Assembly: GCA_031179305.1 (NCBI GenBank)
Contig: JAPSHX010000001.1
Span: 62,001-126,000 of the forward strand
Length of the DNA stretch: 64,000 nt
DNA from: Paenarthrobacter sp.
Lineage (GTDB): Bacteria > Actinomycetota > Actinomycetes > Actinomycetales > Micrococcaceae
Reading direction: 5' to 3'
Positions 46,483-55,607 of this stretch are shown in pieces. The first letter of the stretch is position 1. Every line of letters starts with the position of its first letter. A program made the position numbers and the translations under genes. Below the pieces are notes generated by a model. It was given only the letters and a program-made list of their open reading frames with translations, made no database searches and had not been told where the DNA came from.

Positions 46483-49400
46483 TTGCACGACGACCGCCGG
46501 ATCACTGAACAGCGTCTCGATCGGTTTGTTCGGGAACGCATTCTTCCGGCCATCTACGGTAGGGCGATCCCGCTTCAGCTCAGCAGCTGGGACGCTCCGG
46601 GCGAACCAGTGCCCGCCGCGGAAGCCCTGCGCCAGGTCTTCACACCGCAGGAGCCCGGTTCCGCGTGGGGCAGGGCTTGGAGCACCAAGTGGCTACGCCT
46701 CCAAGGTGAGGTGCCGCAGGACTGGGGAATGACGGATTCCACCACTGTGGAGATCATCGTCGATCTAGGCTTCAACAGCGATGTCCCGGGGTTTCAGTGT
46801 GAAGGCACAGCATGGCGCTCCGATGGAAGCATCATCAAGGCGATCTCGCCCAGGAACTTCCACGTTCCGCTCAAGCTTCTGGGTGGAGGGCATTCCGTGG
46901 ACTTCTACGTGGAGGCCGCCGCCAACCCGGATGTAGCACAGGGCTGGTCGTTCGCCCCCACACCGCTGGGGGATAGGGCCACCTCCGGCGATGAGCCCCG
47001 GTACCGCCTGGGCCGCATCGCCATTGCTGAACTGAACGAAACCGTGTGGGAACTCAACCAGGACATCTGGACCCTCAGCGGTTTGATGCACGAACTACCC
47101 ATGGACATGCCCCGGCGCCACGAGATCCTGCGCGCACTCGAGCGCATGATGGACATCATGGATCCGGACGATGTTGCCGGAACCGCTGCCGCAGGCCGTG
47201 CAGAGCTGAGGCAGGTCCTCAGCCGTCCCGCGTATGCGTCGGCCCATGAACTGCTCGCTACCGGCCACGCGCACATCGACTCCGCTTGGCTGTGGCCCGT
47301 CCGTGAAACCATCCGCAAGTGTGCCCGCACCTTCTCCAACGTTGTGGCCTTGATGGATGAAGACCCGGACTTCGTGTTCTCCTGTTCTTCGGCCCAGCAG
47401 ATGGCGTGGATGAAGGAGTTCTTCCCTGAGCTCTTTGTGCGCATCAGGGAAAAAGTGAAGGCCGGCCAGTTCGTCCCGGTGGGCGGCATGTGGGTGGAAT
47501 CGGACACCAATATGCCAGGTGGCGAGGCCATGGCCCGCCAGTTTGTGGAAGGCAAGAGTTTCTTCCTGAACGAGTTCGATATCGAGTGCCAGGAAGCCTG
47601 GCTTCCCGATTCGTTTGGCTATTCCGGTGCCATCCCGCAGATAGTCAAGGAAGCCGGCTCCCGCTGGTTCCTCACGCAGAAGATCTCGTGGAACAAGGTC
47701 AACCGTATGCCTCACCACACCTTTGCCTGGGAGGGCATCGACGGCACCCGGCTGTTTACGCACTTCCCGCCCGTGGACACTTACAACGCTGAGCTGCACG
47801 GACGGGAATTGGCCCATGCACAGCGTAATTACCGCGATCACGGCCGCGGGACCATGTCCTTGGTGCCGTTCGGCTATGGCGACGGCGGTGGCGGACCTAC
47901 ACGCGAAATGGTTGCCGCTGCGCATCGCACGGCGGATCTGGAAGGCTCCCCGAAGGTCCGCATGGGCACGGCAAAGGACTTCTTCACCAAGGCCGAGGCC
48001 GAGTACACCAACCTGCCGGTCTGGGTGGGGGAGATGTACCTGGAAATGCACCGTGGAACGTACACCAGCCAGGCCAAGACCAAGCGTGGCAACCGTCGGA
48101 GCGAACACCTCCTGCGTGAGGCGGAGCTCTGGTGTGCCACTGCCGCTGTTCGGCTCGGCGCTGCCTACTCCTATCCTACGGATGAGCTCAAGCGACTCTG
48201 GCGGCTGGTCCTCCTCCAGCAGTTCCACGACATCCTTCCGGGCAGCTCCATTGCCTGGGTCCACCAGGACGCAGAGCGCAACTATGAGGCCATAGCCCGG
48301 AATCTCGAGGACATCATCAACCATGCCGCTCAGGCCTTGGTAGGCGAGGGCGAGCAACTGCTCCTCTTGAACGCCGCGCCGCATCAACGCAACGGAGTGC
48401 CTGCATTGGGTGCGGCCGAGGCCACGAAGCCCGCTCCCAGTGTCCACGTGGAGGAACTTGAAGACGGCTACGCCTTGGACAACGGCATCATCCGCGCGGT
48501 CCTTAGCAAGGACGGCCTGCTTACCTCGCTGGTTGACTACCTCAGCGGCCGCGACGCCATCGCTCCAGGACAGGCCGGAAACCTGCTGGAGCTTTTCAGG
48601 GACACTCCTAACGAGTGGGACGCCTGGGATATCGAAGAGTTCTATCGCCGAAACGTCACACCACTGACCCAAGCGGATGGCGTCGATGTTGAGCGTTCGC
48701 CCGCCGGCGTCGTCGTAGTGGTCAAACGAAAGGTGGGTGCCTCCACCATCACGCAACGCCTGACTCTCGACGCCGGTGCGGCGTCGCTGGGGATTGCCAC
48801 CACGGTGGACTGGCAGGAACGCGAAAAGATGCTCAAAATCGCCTTCCCATTGGATGTCAGGGCGGATCGTTCAGCATCCGAGACGCAGTTCGGCCACGTC
48901 TTCCGGCCGACGCACACCAACACATCCTGGGAAGCGGCCAAGTTCGAGATCTGTGCCCACCGCTGGATCCACGTAGCCGAACCCGGCTATGGCGTCGCAG
49001 TGAGCAATTCCTCCAGTTACGGGCACGATGTCACCCGGGCCGTCCGTGCCGATGGCGGAACCACGACGACGGTCCGCACTTCGCTGCTGCGCTCTGCCCG
49101 GTTCCCTGACCCGGAAGCTGACCGGGGTGAGCACACACTTGAGGTGACCATCAGGCCTGGCGCTGCGATCGCGGATGCCGTGGAAGAGGGATACCGCACC
49201 AACCTGAAACCGAGGTTCATCTCCGGCGAAAGGCCCGTGGAACCGCTGCTTTCCGTGTCCAATCCCGCGATCGTGGTGGAGGCAGTGAAGCTGGCCGAAG
49301 ATGACTCGGGCGACGTCATTGTTCGGCTCTACGAATCGTTGGGGGAGCGTTCAACGGGCCTTCTAACGGCCAACTTTGAGTGCTCGGATGCAGTGGCGAC

Positions 49401-49512
49401 GGACCTGTTGGAGCGTCCCACGGAAGCCGCCGCTGTGGATGTGGAGCAGGGGCCCTTGGTCAAGCTGGTACTACGGCCTTTCCAGCTGGTCACGCTGCGG
49501 CTAATACGCTGA
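46483..49512 (+). CDS. alpha-mannosidase, glycoside hydrolase family 38
   Basis: A 1009-residue retaining alpha-mannosidase. The Zn-binding motif GHAHIDSAWLWP lies near residues 261-272, the nucleophile Asp is in LPDSFGYSG (about residue 376), and QQFHDILPGSS is present. The N-terminal ancillary domain, three-helix bundle and C-terminal beta domains complete the chain. No signal peptide, so it acts on imported or internal mannosides. The TTG at 46483 follows AGGGGAATTAA. It is a single gene. Confidence 0.93.
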   Translation: MHDDRRITEQRLDRFVRERILPAIYGRAIPLQLSSWDAPGEPVPAAEALRQVFTPQEPGSAWGRAWSTKWLRLQGEVPQDWGMTDSTTVEIIVDLGFNSDVPGFQCEGTAWRSDGSIIKAISPRNFHVPLKLLGGGHSVDFYVEAAANPDVAQGWSFAPTPLGDRATSGDEPRYRLGRIAIAELNETVWELNQDIWTLSGLMHELPMDMPRRHEILRALERMMDIMDPDDVAGTAAAGRAELRQVLSRPAYASAHELLATGHAHIDSAWLWPVRETIRKCARTFSNVVALMDEDPDFVFSCSSAQQMAWMKEFFPELFVRIREKVKAGQFVPVGGMWVESDTNMPGGEAMARQFVEGKSFFLNEFDIECQEAWLPDSFGYSGAIPQIVKEAGSRWFLTQKISWNKVNRMPHHTFAWEGIDGTRLFTHFPPVDTYNAELHGRELAHAQRNYRDHGRGTMSLVPFGYGDGGGGPTREMVAAAHRTADLEGSPKVRMGTAKDFFTKAEAEYTNLPVWVGEMYLEMHRGTYTSQAKTKRGNRRSEHLLREAELWCATAAVRLGAAYSYPTDELKRLWRLVLLQQFHDILPGSSIAWVHQDAERNYEAIARNLEDIINHAAQALVGEGEQLLLLNAAPHQRNGVPALGAAEATKPAPSVHVEELEDGYALDNGIIRAVLSKDGLLTSLVDYLSGRDAIAPGQAGNLLELFRDTPNEWDAWDIEEFYRRNVTPLTQADGVDVERSPAGVVVVVKRKVGASTITQRLTLDAGAASLGIATTVDWQEREKMLKIAFPLDVRADRSASETQFGHVFRPTHTNTSWEAAKFEICAHRWIHVAEPGYGVAVSNSSSYGHDVTRAVRADGGTTTTVRTSLLRSARFPDPEADRGEHTLEVTIRPGAAIADAVEEGYRTNLKPRFISGERPVEPLLSVSNPAIVVEAVKLAEDDSGDVIVRLYESLGERSTGLLTANFECSDAVATDLLERPTEAAAVDVEQGPLVKLVLRPFQLVTLRLIR

Positions 49513-49539
49513 TTGCCTGGCTTCGCTGAGCCGCCTGGG

Positions 49540-50547
49540 TTACTCCGCCAGTTCCGCGTCGATGGCATCTTTCAACACTTGAACCCGAACGGGGATCACG
49601 GTGTCATGGTGTTTGATTTGGGCTGCGACGTTCTTCGAGAAGACATCCTCAACCAAGGTGGGCATGTCCTTTACTCCGCTAACGTAGCGTTTGGCGGCGA
49701 AGTCGAACTCTGACCTGTTGTTCCTTATCCGGGTGTTGAGAGCCTTGAGTTCGTCGGCAATCTTGAGGTATTCCGCTTCCGGGGCATTCCGGGCGGTGGC
49801 GTCATCGATCTTCTTGACGTACTCATCCTTGAGCCGAACGAATTCGTTGTAGTTCTCCTCGGACTTTGCGGTCGTTTCTGCGTGCGATTCCAGCTGTGCA
49901 ATCTCGTTGTCCAAGGTGCGGGCAAACTCAACATAGGAGATGTTCTTGGACTTCTTGAGTTGGTTCACGGCTTCGCGGCACGGAACAGCTGCCTGTGCAA
50001 GGAGCGTTTGGCGCTCCCGGAGGTTGGCTGCTTTGGAGCCCACAAAGAGTCCGCTGCATCCGGCGTCCTCCCTGAAGAGCCCTTCGAACTGCGGGTATGA
50101 CTCCACAAGGCCCTCCATGGAGTCGAGGTAAGCCTGGTAGGAATCGCCCAGCTGGGTTATGGCCACAGCAATCGTCTCCGCTTCGCCCCCGGCACCGTTG
50201 CCAGTCTGCACGTCGTTCAAAGCGGTCCGTGCGGAGTCCACGGCCTGTTGGAACTCGTCCCGCTCCTTGGCGGAGTTCTTCTCAGCATCTTCACGTGAAG
50301 CGGGGACGTTGCGTGCCTTCTTATACGCGGCCAAGTAGGCGTTGACAGCGGGCTGGATCTTGCCCCTTGCCTCAACGAGCGATGTCAGACGATCCTCCTT
50401 GAGGAGGGCCAGGCTTTCCTTGCGCTGCTGGCCGGCGAAGTTGGTCAAGGCGATCACCACTGCCGAGGCAACCACCGCCAGCACAACTGCAATGGCAAGG
50501 GCAATAAGGACGGGGCGGCGCTTACTGCGAACGGGTTCAATGGTCAT
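49540..50547 (-). CDS. single-pass membrane protein with helical external domain (B)
   Basis: A 335-residue protein. A membrane helix lies at about residues 12-35 (VLIALAIAVVLAVVASAVVIAL), then about 300 residues of charged, mostly helical sequence outside the cell. Exactly two cysteines (DAGCSGLF, AVPCREAV) are 26 residues apart and probably form a disulfide. It resembles the preceding protein in plan, and the ATG is 2 nt after that gene's stop. I do not recognise a family. It is the fifth gene of the transporter operon. Confidence 0.8.
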   Translation of the reverse strand: MTIEPVRSKRRPVLIALAIAVVLAVVASAVVIALTNFAGQQRKESLALLKEDRLTSLVEARGKIQPAVNAYLAAYKKARNVPASREDAEKNSAKERDEFQQAVDSARTALNDVQTGNGAGGEAETIAVAITQLGDSYQAYLDSMEGLVESYPQFEGLFREDAGCSGLFVGSKAANLRERQTLLAQAAVPCREAVNQLKKSKNISYVEFARTLDNEIAQLESHAETTAKSEENYNEFVRLKDEYVKKIDDATARNAPEAEYLKIADELKALNTRIRNNRSEFDFAAKRYVSGVKDMPTLVEDVFSKNVAAQIKHHDTVIPVRVQVLKDAIDAELAE

Positions 50548-50549
50548 GG

Positions 50550-51461
50550 CTATTTCCCCTCACCGGATGCGGCATCAAACTGTTCAAGGCTCTTCTTGAG
50601 AACGCCTTCGAATTCGGAGTTTGAGCTGTTGGCGCTTTCGATGATCTTTGAGTACTTATCCTTGGTGGCAGTTTCATACGTTGTTTGCGCCTTGGCGAAC
50701 GCATCATTGATGTCCAACAATGCAATGCCCGCGAGGGTGCTCTTGCTGAGGCGCTCAAAGTTGTCCTTGCTGTTGAGCACTTCCTGTTGCTTGTCCCGCT
50801 GGCCTCTGATGACGGACTCAACGTCCGTGAGCAAGGTGGTGGTCTCGGCGTCGGCACCTTCCTTGGCCGTGCCCAGCGCTGCCAGGCACTCATCAGCACT
50901 CTTGACATAGTCCTGGGCATAGGTCTCACTGGCGACGTTCAGGGATGAATGCAGGGCCGCGCACGGTCCACCCACGGAGCGGTAGATGTTGGAAGTGTTG
51001 ACCACCAGTTGATCGTTGTAAGCGATCACCGCACCGTACTGATCCTTGAAGCGGTTGAAGGATTCGGCGACTTCCTGATCCTGCAGTGCCGGCGATTCCG
51101 CCATTTGTTGCAGACGGTCACGATTTACCTGTGACTCACGCACGATGCGCTCACGGTCCTGGCTGAGGACTTTATCCTCTTCCGCCTGTCCCGCCTTTTC
51201 GGAAATCGCGTTCGAGTACCGGCCCGAAAACTGCTGCACCAGGGGGTCGTAGAGATTCATCGAGTTGTCAACGATGACGCGTTGTTTGTCCAAGCGGACG
51301 ACGTCGGCACGGCCTGGTCCTGCAGGCCGCGAGAGGGCGAACCAGGTGCCAAGCCCTGCGGCTACCAAGGCCACCACTACGGCAACCACAATGATTACGG
51401 TACGCCTGGAACCACTCCGGCCAGGTTCGCTGATTGTTTCTTCCAAATTCATATCCCCCAT
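50550..51461 (-). CDS. single-pass membrane protein with helical external domain (A)
   Basis: A 303-residue protein. A short Glu-rich cytoplasmic N-terminus is followed by a membrane helix at about residues 20-45 (TVIIVVAVVVALVAAGLGTWFALS) and a long external helical domain with two cysteines (GGPCAAL, SADECLAAL) 25 residues apart. It starts 13 nt after the ABC ATPase gene. ATG 51461 is used; ATG 51452 is an alternative. No family recognised. The same plan as the next protein suggests an ancient duplication. Confidence 0.8.
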   Translation of the reverse strand: MGDMNLEETISEPGRSGSRRTVIIVVAVVVALVAAGLGTWFALSRPAGPGRADVVRLDKQRVIVDNSMNLYDPLVQQFSGRYSNAISEKAGQAEEDKVLSQDRERIVRESQVNRDRLQQMAESPALQDQEVAESFNRFKDQYGAVIAYNDQLVVNTSNIYRSVGGPCAALHSSLNVASETYAQDYVKSADECLAALGTAKEGADAETTTLLTDVESVIRGQRDKQQEVLNSKDNFERLSKSTLAGIALLDINDAFAKAQTTYETATKDKYSKIIESANSSNSEFEGVLKKSLEQFDAASGEGK

Positions 51462-51474
51462 ATTGGTGAACCAC

Positions 51475-52281
51475 TTAGACGTCGTGCTGGAGCCGCTTCA
51501 CGAAGAGTTTGGTCCGTTCTTGGCGCGGTGCCCGCAATACCTCGGCTGCCGGCCCGCGTTCCACTACCACCCCGCCGTCCATGAAAATTACCTCGTCGGC
51601 CACATGCTGGGCAAAGGCAAGCTCATGGGTCACGATCACCATGGTCCAGCCCTCTTCGGCAAGTTCTTTGATGACGCCCAGTACGTCGCCCACAAGTTCG
51701 GGGTCCAGTGCGGACGTGGGCTCGTCAAACAGGAGCAGTTGGGGCTTGAGTGCCAACGCCCGGACGATTCCCACGCGCTGCTGCTGGCCGCCTGAGAGCT
51801 CGAAAGGGTAGGCGTCGCGCTTGTCGGCAAGACCAACACGTTCCAGCAGGCGTTCGGCTTCGGCGATTGCCTCGGCGCGAGGCCGTTTTTGGACCTGGAC
51901 GGGGCCTTCGATGATGTTTTTCAGCACGGTCATGTGGGGGAACAGGTTGTAGTGCTGGAAGACCATGGCGCTGCGGTCGCGGAGTGCAGCCACCTCCTTC
52001 TTCCCTACCTTGGCACCGAAGTCGATGGCGAGCTCAGCTGAGGAGTCGCCGCTTCCAAAAGCCACCGTTCCGGCGTCGGGAATTTCCAGCCCGTTGAGGG
52101 AACGCAGGACCGTGGTCTTGCCTGAGCCGGAAGGCCCGATCAGGGCCACCACCTGGCCGCGCCGGATATCGATGTCGATGTCGCGCAGGACAACGTTGCT
52201 TCCGAAGGCTTTGGCAAGGCCCCGTGCCTTCAGGACCGACGTGACGCGCGGCTGGCGGGAGGGGTCGTTAGTGAGCGACAT
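51475..52281 (-). CDS. polar amino acid ABC transporter ATPase
   Basis: A 268-residue GlnQ/TcyC-type ATPase. Walker A GPSGSGKTT, Q-loop QHYNLFPHMT, signature LSGGQQQRVG and Walker B LLLFDEPTSALDPE are intact. It powers uptake through the neighbouring permease. It overlaps the permease gene by 14 nt and is followed 13 nt later by two unknown membrane-protein genes. Confidence 0.95.
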   Translation of the reverse strand: MSLTNDPSRQPRVTSVLKARGLAKAFGSNVVLRDIDIDIRRGQVVALIGPSGSGKTTVLRSLNGLEIPDAGTVAFGSGDSSAELAIDFGAKVGKKEVAALRDRSAMVFQHYNLFPHMTVLKNIIEGPVQVQKRPRAEAIAEAERLLERVGLADKRDAYPFELSGGQQQRVGIVRALALKPQLLLFDEPTSALDPELVGDVLGVIKELAEEGWTMVIVTHELAFAQHVADEVIFMDGGVVVERGPAAEVLRAPRQERTKLFVKRLQHDV

Positions 52282-52927
52282 AGCGGTCCAATCTCTTTTC
52301 CGCGGCGGATTGCGCAGTGGAAAGTACCAGGCAAATGACCCAATAGACCAAGGCTGCCTGCACGTAAAGGGCCATGAACTCCTGGCTGAACGCGGCGATC
52401 TGCTGTGCGTTGCGGAACAGTTCAGTAACCAGGATGAGCGACGCGAGGGACGTGTCTTTCACCAGCGAAATGAAGGTGTTGGACAACGGGGGAACTGACA
52501 CCCGTGCTGCCTGCGGAAGGATGATGCGCACCAAGGCCTGCGGACGGGACATTCCGATGGTGTGGCCGGCTTCCCATTGGCCTTTCGGCACGGAGAGGAT
52601 GGCAGCACGGATGATCTCGGCTGCGTACCCGCCCACGTTCAGGGAGAAGGCGATGATGGCGCTTGGCCAGGGATCAAGCCGGATGCCGATGCTGGGCAGG
52701 CCGAAGAAGATGACAAAGAGCTGCACCAGCAGGGGAGTGCCGCGGATCACCGAGACGTAAAACCGGCCGATGCCCGAGAGCAGCCAGTTTGGGCTCAGGC
52801 GCATCAGCGCGACCACAAGCGCAAGCACCAAGCCGAAGGCGAAGGACGCGAGCGTCAGCGGAATGGTTCCCGTGACGGCGCCGGTGATGAGCGGACCGAA
52901 GGAACTCCAGATGAGGTCCCAGTTCAT
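52268..52927 (-). CDS. polar amino acid ABC transporter permease
   Basis: A 219-residue inner-membrane permease of the HisM/GlnP type with about five helices and the EAA-type loop (AGHTIGMSRPQALVRIILPQAARVSVPP). Its ATG directly follows the binding-protein stop codon, so the operon is tightly packed. It forms a homodimeric or heterodimeric channel; only one permease gene is present. Confidence 0.94.
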   Translation of the reverse strand: MNWDLIWSSFGPLITGAVTGTIPLTLASFAFGLVLALVVALMRLSPNWLLSGIGRFYVSVIRGTPLLVQLFVIFFGLPSIGIRLDPWPSAIIAFSLNVGGYAAEIIRAAILSVPKGQWEAGHTIGMSRPQALVRIILPQAARVSVPPLSNTFISLVKDTSLASLILVTELFRNAQQIAAFSQEFMALYVQAALVYWVICLVLSTAQSAAEKRLDRYVAH

Positions 52928-53743
52928 CTATTTGGTGACGTCCGCGCCGAAGTACTTTTCCGAAATCCTAGCCAGGGTGCCATCGGCTTGGAGATCAGCC
53001 AGCGCCTTGTCCACTGCTGCCGTGAGTTCCGTAGACCCCTTACGGAATACCATGGCGCTTTCGGTCTTTTCCGGTGCTTCGGCTGCGACCTTCAGGCCGG
53101 AATCAGGAGTGTTCTTGGCGTAGTCCAAGTACGTGAGTTTGTCGTTCACCGTGGCATCCACGCGTCCTTGTTGCACCAGCGTGGCAGACTGCGCCCAGCC
53201 TTCCACGGCCTGGACGTTAGCGCCGGCTTCAACGGCCATCTTGTAGAAGTTGCTGGTGAGCGACTGGGCGGTGGTCTTGCCCTTAAGGTCTGCAAAGCTG
53301 TTGATGCTGCTGTTGTCCGATTTGGTGACTACCACGCCGGTGGAGATGGTGTACGGAGTTGAGAACTCGTACTTGGCCTTGCGTTCGTCATTGATGGAGA
53401 TCTGGTTGGCGATGGTATCGAACCGCTTGGATTCCAGCCCGGCAAAGATGCCGTCGAACTGCGTCTCCTGGAAGGTAGCCTTCACTCCAAGTTTCCCTGC
53501 CACGGCCTGGGCAATTTCGACGTCGAACCCGGTGAGCTCTCCGGCTCCGTCAGCATGGAAGCTGAAGGGGCGGTACGTACCTTCGGTGGCGATGACAAGT
53601 TCGGCCTTGGATTTCACGTCCGAAAGGGACGTGTCCCCACCGGACTGGGCGGGTGCCGATCCTCCACCGCAGGCAGAAAGTGCAAGGGCGGCCGAGGCCA
53701 AGGTGGCTGCGAGGACAGAGCGGCGGGTGCGAAGGCTGTTCAT
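52928..53743 (-). CDS. amino acid-binding lipoprotein (cystine-type SBP3)
   Basis: A 271-residue periplasmic-type solute-binding protein of family 3. The lipobox LSAC places the lipid anchor at about Cys25. The body (ELVIATEGTYRPFSFHADGAGELTGFDVEIAQAVAGKLG) is closest in look to cystine/polar amino-acid binders such as TcyA/FliY, but specificity cannot be settled by eye. It is the first gene of the operon. The 229-base upstream gap carries the promoter region and no gene. Confidence 0.92.
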   Translation of the reverse strand: MNSLRTRRSVLAATLASAALALSACGGGSAPAQSGGDTSLSDVKSKAELVIATEGTYRPFSFHADGAGELTGFDVEIAQAVAGKLGVKATFQETQFDGIFAGLESKRFDTIANQISINDERKAKYEFSTPYTISTGVVVTKSDNSSINSFADLKGKTTAQSLTSNFYKMAVEAGANVQAVEGWAQSATLVQQGRVDATVNDKLTYLDYAKNTPDSGLKVAAEAPEKTESAMVFRKGSTELTAAVDKALADLQADGTLARISEKYFGADVTK

Positions 53744-53972
53744 GGAGCCATCTTAGTCACCGCCCGGGGCAGGCTTGGCGGGCGGCTTGCGAAAGGACGT
53801 TAAAAAGGCTGAGTGGGGGCGGTCCCCAACAGCCCGCCACCACTCATCCCCCCAATTGTGATCACGTGGGCGCCACATCCACCGGAAACCCGTTCTCTGA
53901 TTCCGGTGTCAGGCTGCAAGCCGCATTCACACATTCATGATTGTGCCACGATCTAATGGTTTTGTGAAAGTC

Positions 53973-54680
53973 TTACGCCGAGAGGCGTTGCTTTCGTCGC
54001 GCGAAAGACTTGGAGAACCAGATTCCGGCGAGTCCCAGGCACGTGAACAGGGCAGCCGAATAGTTGATGAGTACCCGCAACCAAGCCTCCGAGAAAGGAA
54101 TGAGGGGAAAGAGCTGGGACGACAGGAGCAAAGAAAGTCCCAGCAGCAAGAGCCCGGAGGCCACGCGCAGCAGTATGGGGGCCGTGCTTACCACCGTGCG
54201 CCAGATGGCGGGTATCAGGCAGGCGGCCACAAACCCCGGATACAAACGACCCATCGCCGCATATCCGTCCAAGGAAGGGCCCCATTTCAGCCCGCTCATC
54301 CCCGCCGAGGATCCTTGTGTGTCCGTGATGACGAAGAAGTAGATAGTCAGGGCGCCAACAATTACCGCCGCCGCTATCCCGAGGGGTCCGCGGATGGCGC
54401 GCACGGCTGAGGCTGAACCGAAAGCCGTGGCGATTTTGATGCCCATGAAGTAGAAGGTGCCGTACAGCAGGAAACGCAGTATCAAGTTGCCGATGTTCAT
54501 CCCGCCGAGCCACCCATCGATGAGCAGGTAAGGCGCTTCGATGCTGATGAAAATACTCAACGAGATCAGCGAAAAAATGTAAAAAACCTCACGGTTCTCT
54601 CCGCGCAAGGCGCTCGGAATCCGGGCAATGGTAATCGCCAGGCACACTGCCAGCGTGACCCAGGGCAGGACAGCCGTCAT
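53973..54680 (-). CDS. seven-helix membrane protein
   Basis: A 235-residue protein with seven predicted membrane segments and a basic cytoplasmic C-terminus (KSFARRKQRLS). The topology resembles the membrane domain of the actinobacterial MAB_1171c-type proteins found behind XRE regulators, but lacks their soluble C-terminal domain. The ATG overlaps the preceding stop as ATGA, so it is coupled to the HTH gene. No function is known. Confidence 0.75.
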   Translation of the reverse strand: MTAVLPWVTLAVCLAITIARIPSALRGENREVFYIFSLISLSIFISIEAPYLLIDGWLGGMNIGNLILRFLLYGTFYFMGIKIATAFGSASAVRAIRGPLGIAAAVIVGALTIYFFVITDTQGSSAGMSGLKWGPSLDGYAAMGRLYPGFVAACLIPAIWRTVVSTAPILLRVASGLLLLGLSLLLSSQLFPLIPFSEAWLRVLINYSAALFTCLGLAGIWFSKSFARRKQRLSA

Positions 54681-55399
54681 CCGAGGTTCTCCCAAATTCG
54701 TTCGGTTCGTTCGTGGTCTTGTTCCTGCCGGCGCAGTGTCTTGCCGAGCGCCAAAAGACGTTCGCCGGCCAACGTCACCAATCGTCCCTGCGACAACTTG
54801 TCCAGCGCTTCCTGGCGGGCATTGGGCGGCCAGCCGGCTTCGGCCTCGGTGATCAACCCACCGGCCACCAAACCTCCCGCAGGCCCAACCCCGGCCGCGC
54901 GCGATGTGGCGATGGCCAACTCCGGCGGAAGCCTATTGGCGGTCAGGTGGGCGGAGAAGTTCTGTGGCGCGATCCCGGTGGTATCGCTGACACGGTGCCG
55001 CAACTCGCCGTCGTCGATCGCGTCTACCCAGTTACGCACTGAGGTGGGGTGCGGTGGTTCAGAAAGGCGCGGAGCGGGGGCGGCGCCGGGCTCGCTCCGG
55101 TCCACCACTGCACGCAGCAAATCGATAGTAGCCACCTGGCTGACGAGTTCGCAGGGCGTGGGTGGGACGGGGTCTCCCCGAAGCTCGGCGTAAAGATCGA
55201 AAGTGGACAGGGCCTGTACTGGATTGATGTGGAAGCCGCGGCTGATGCTCACCAAAGTGGACTCGGCAACCTTGCCGCGAACCAGCTGCTGGGCCAGTGT
55301 TGTTCGCTTGATGCCGGCGATCCTGCAGACGTCAGCAGTGCTGGCATCGGGCGCAATGCCATGAAGCCAGCGCTGGAACGCCTTGGACGGTAAGGGCAT
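54677..55399 (-). CDS. XRE-like helix-turn-helix protein, unknown function
   Basis: A 240-residue protein. The N-terminus (STADVCRIAGIKRTTLAQQLVRGKVAESTLVSISRGF) reads as a lambda-repressor-like HTH; the second half may contain another HTH (IAPQNFSAHLTANRLPPELAIATSRAAG). It is translationally coupled to the seven-helix membrane protein and divergent from the ABC-F operon. Such HTH plus membrane-protein pairs may form a sensing or signalling unit. Confidence 0.72.
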   Translation of the reverse strand: MPLPSKAFQRWLHGIAPDASTADVCRIAGIKRTTLAQQLVRGKVAESTLVSISRGFHINPVQALSTFDLYAELRGDPVPPTPCELVSQVATIDLLRAVVDRSEPGAAPAPRLSEPPHPTSVRNWVDAIDDGELRHRVSDTTGIAPQNFSAHLTANRLPPELAIATSRAAGVGPAGGLVAGGLITEAEAGWPPNARQEALDKLSQGRLVTLAGERLLALGKTLRRQEQDHERTERIWENLG

Positions 55400-55505
55400 G
55401 TGGGACTTTCATGGACGGGCCGCGAGGGCAAGGCTGCGTTAGCCGTAAGTGGGAGTACGAAACGATTTTACGCCGAAGCCACATTGAATTATGCTTGATG
55501 ATTGA

Positions 55506-55550
55506 ACCCGCTGGTCCGTACACCCCCCAAGTCCGGACCAGCGGGTTTTT
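55506..55550 (+). terminator. leader terminator/attenuator of the ABC-F operon
   Basis: Perfect 13-bp arms (55506-55518 and 55534-55546) with a 15-nt loop and a T-run (55546-55550). It faces the plus strand, yet the nearest upstream plus-strand gene ends at 49512. So it is in the ABC-F leader, 57 nt before the start. A five-codon ATG CTT GAT GAT TGA frame (55491-55505) ends at the stem base; alternatively TTTACG 55467 and TATGCT 55490 (17-nt spacing) form a promoter whose transcript would begin at the hairpin. Confidence 0.85.
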
Positions 55551-55607
55551 CCATGCCCGCGGGAATCGCGGCCTGAATTTCTGCGTTTCCTTGCTGGAGG
55601 ATAAACA

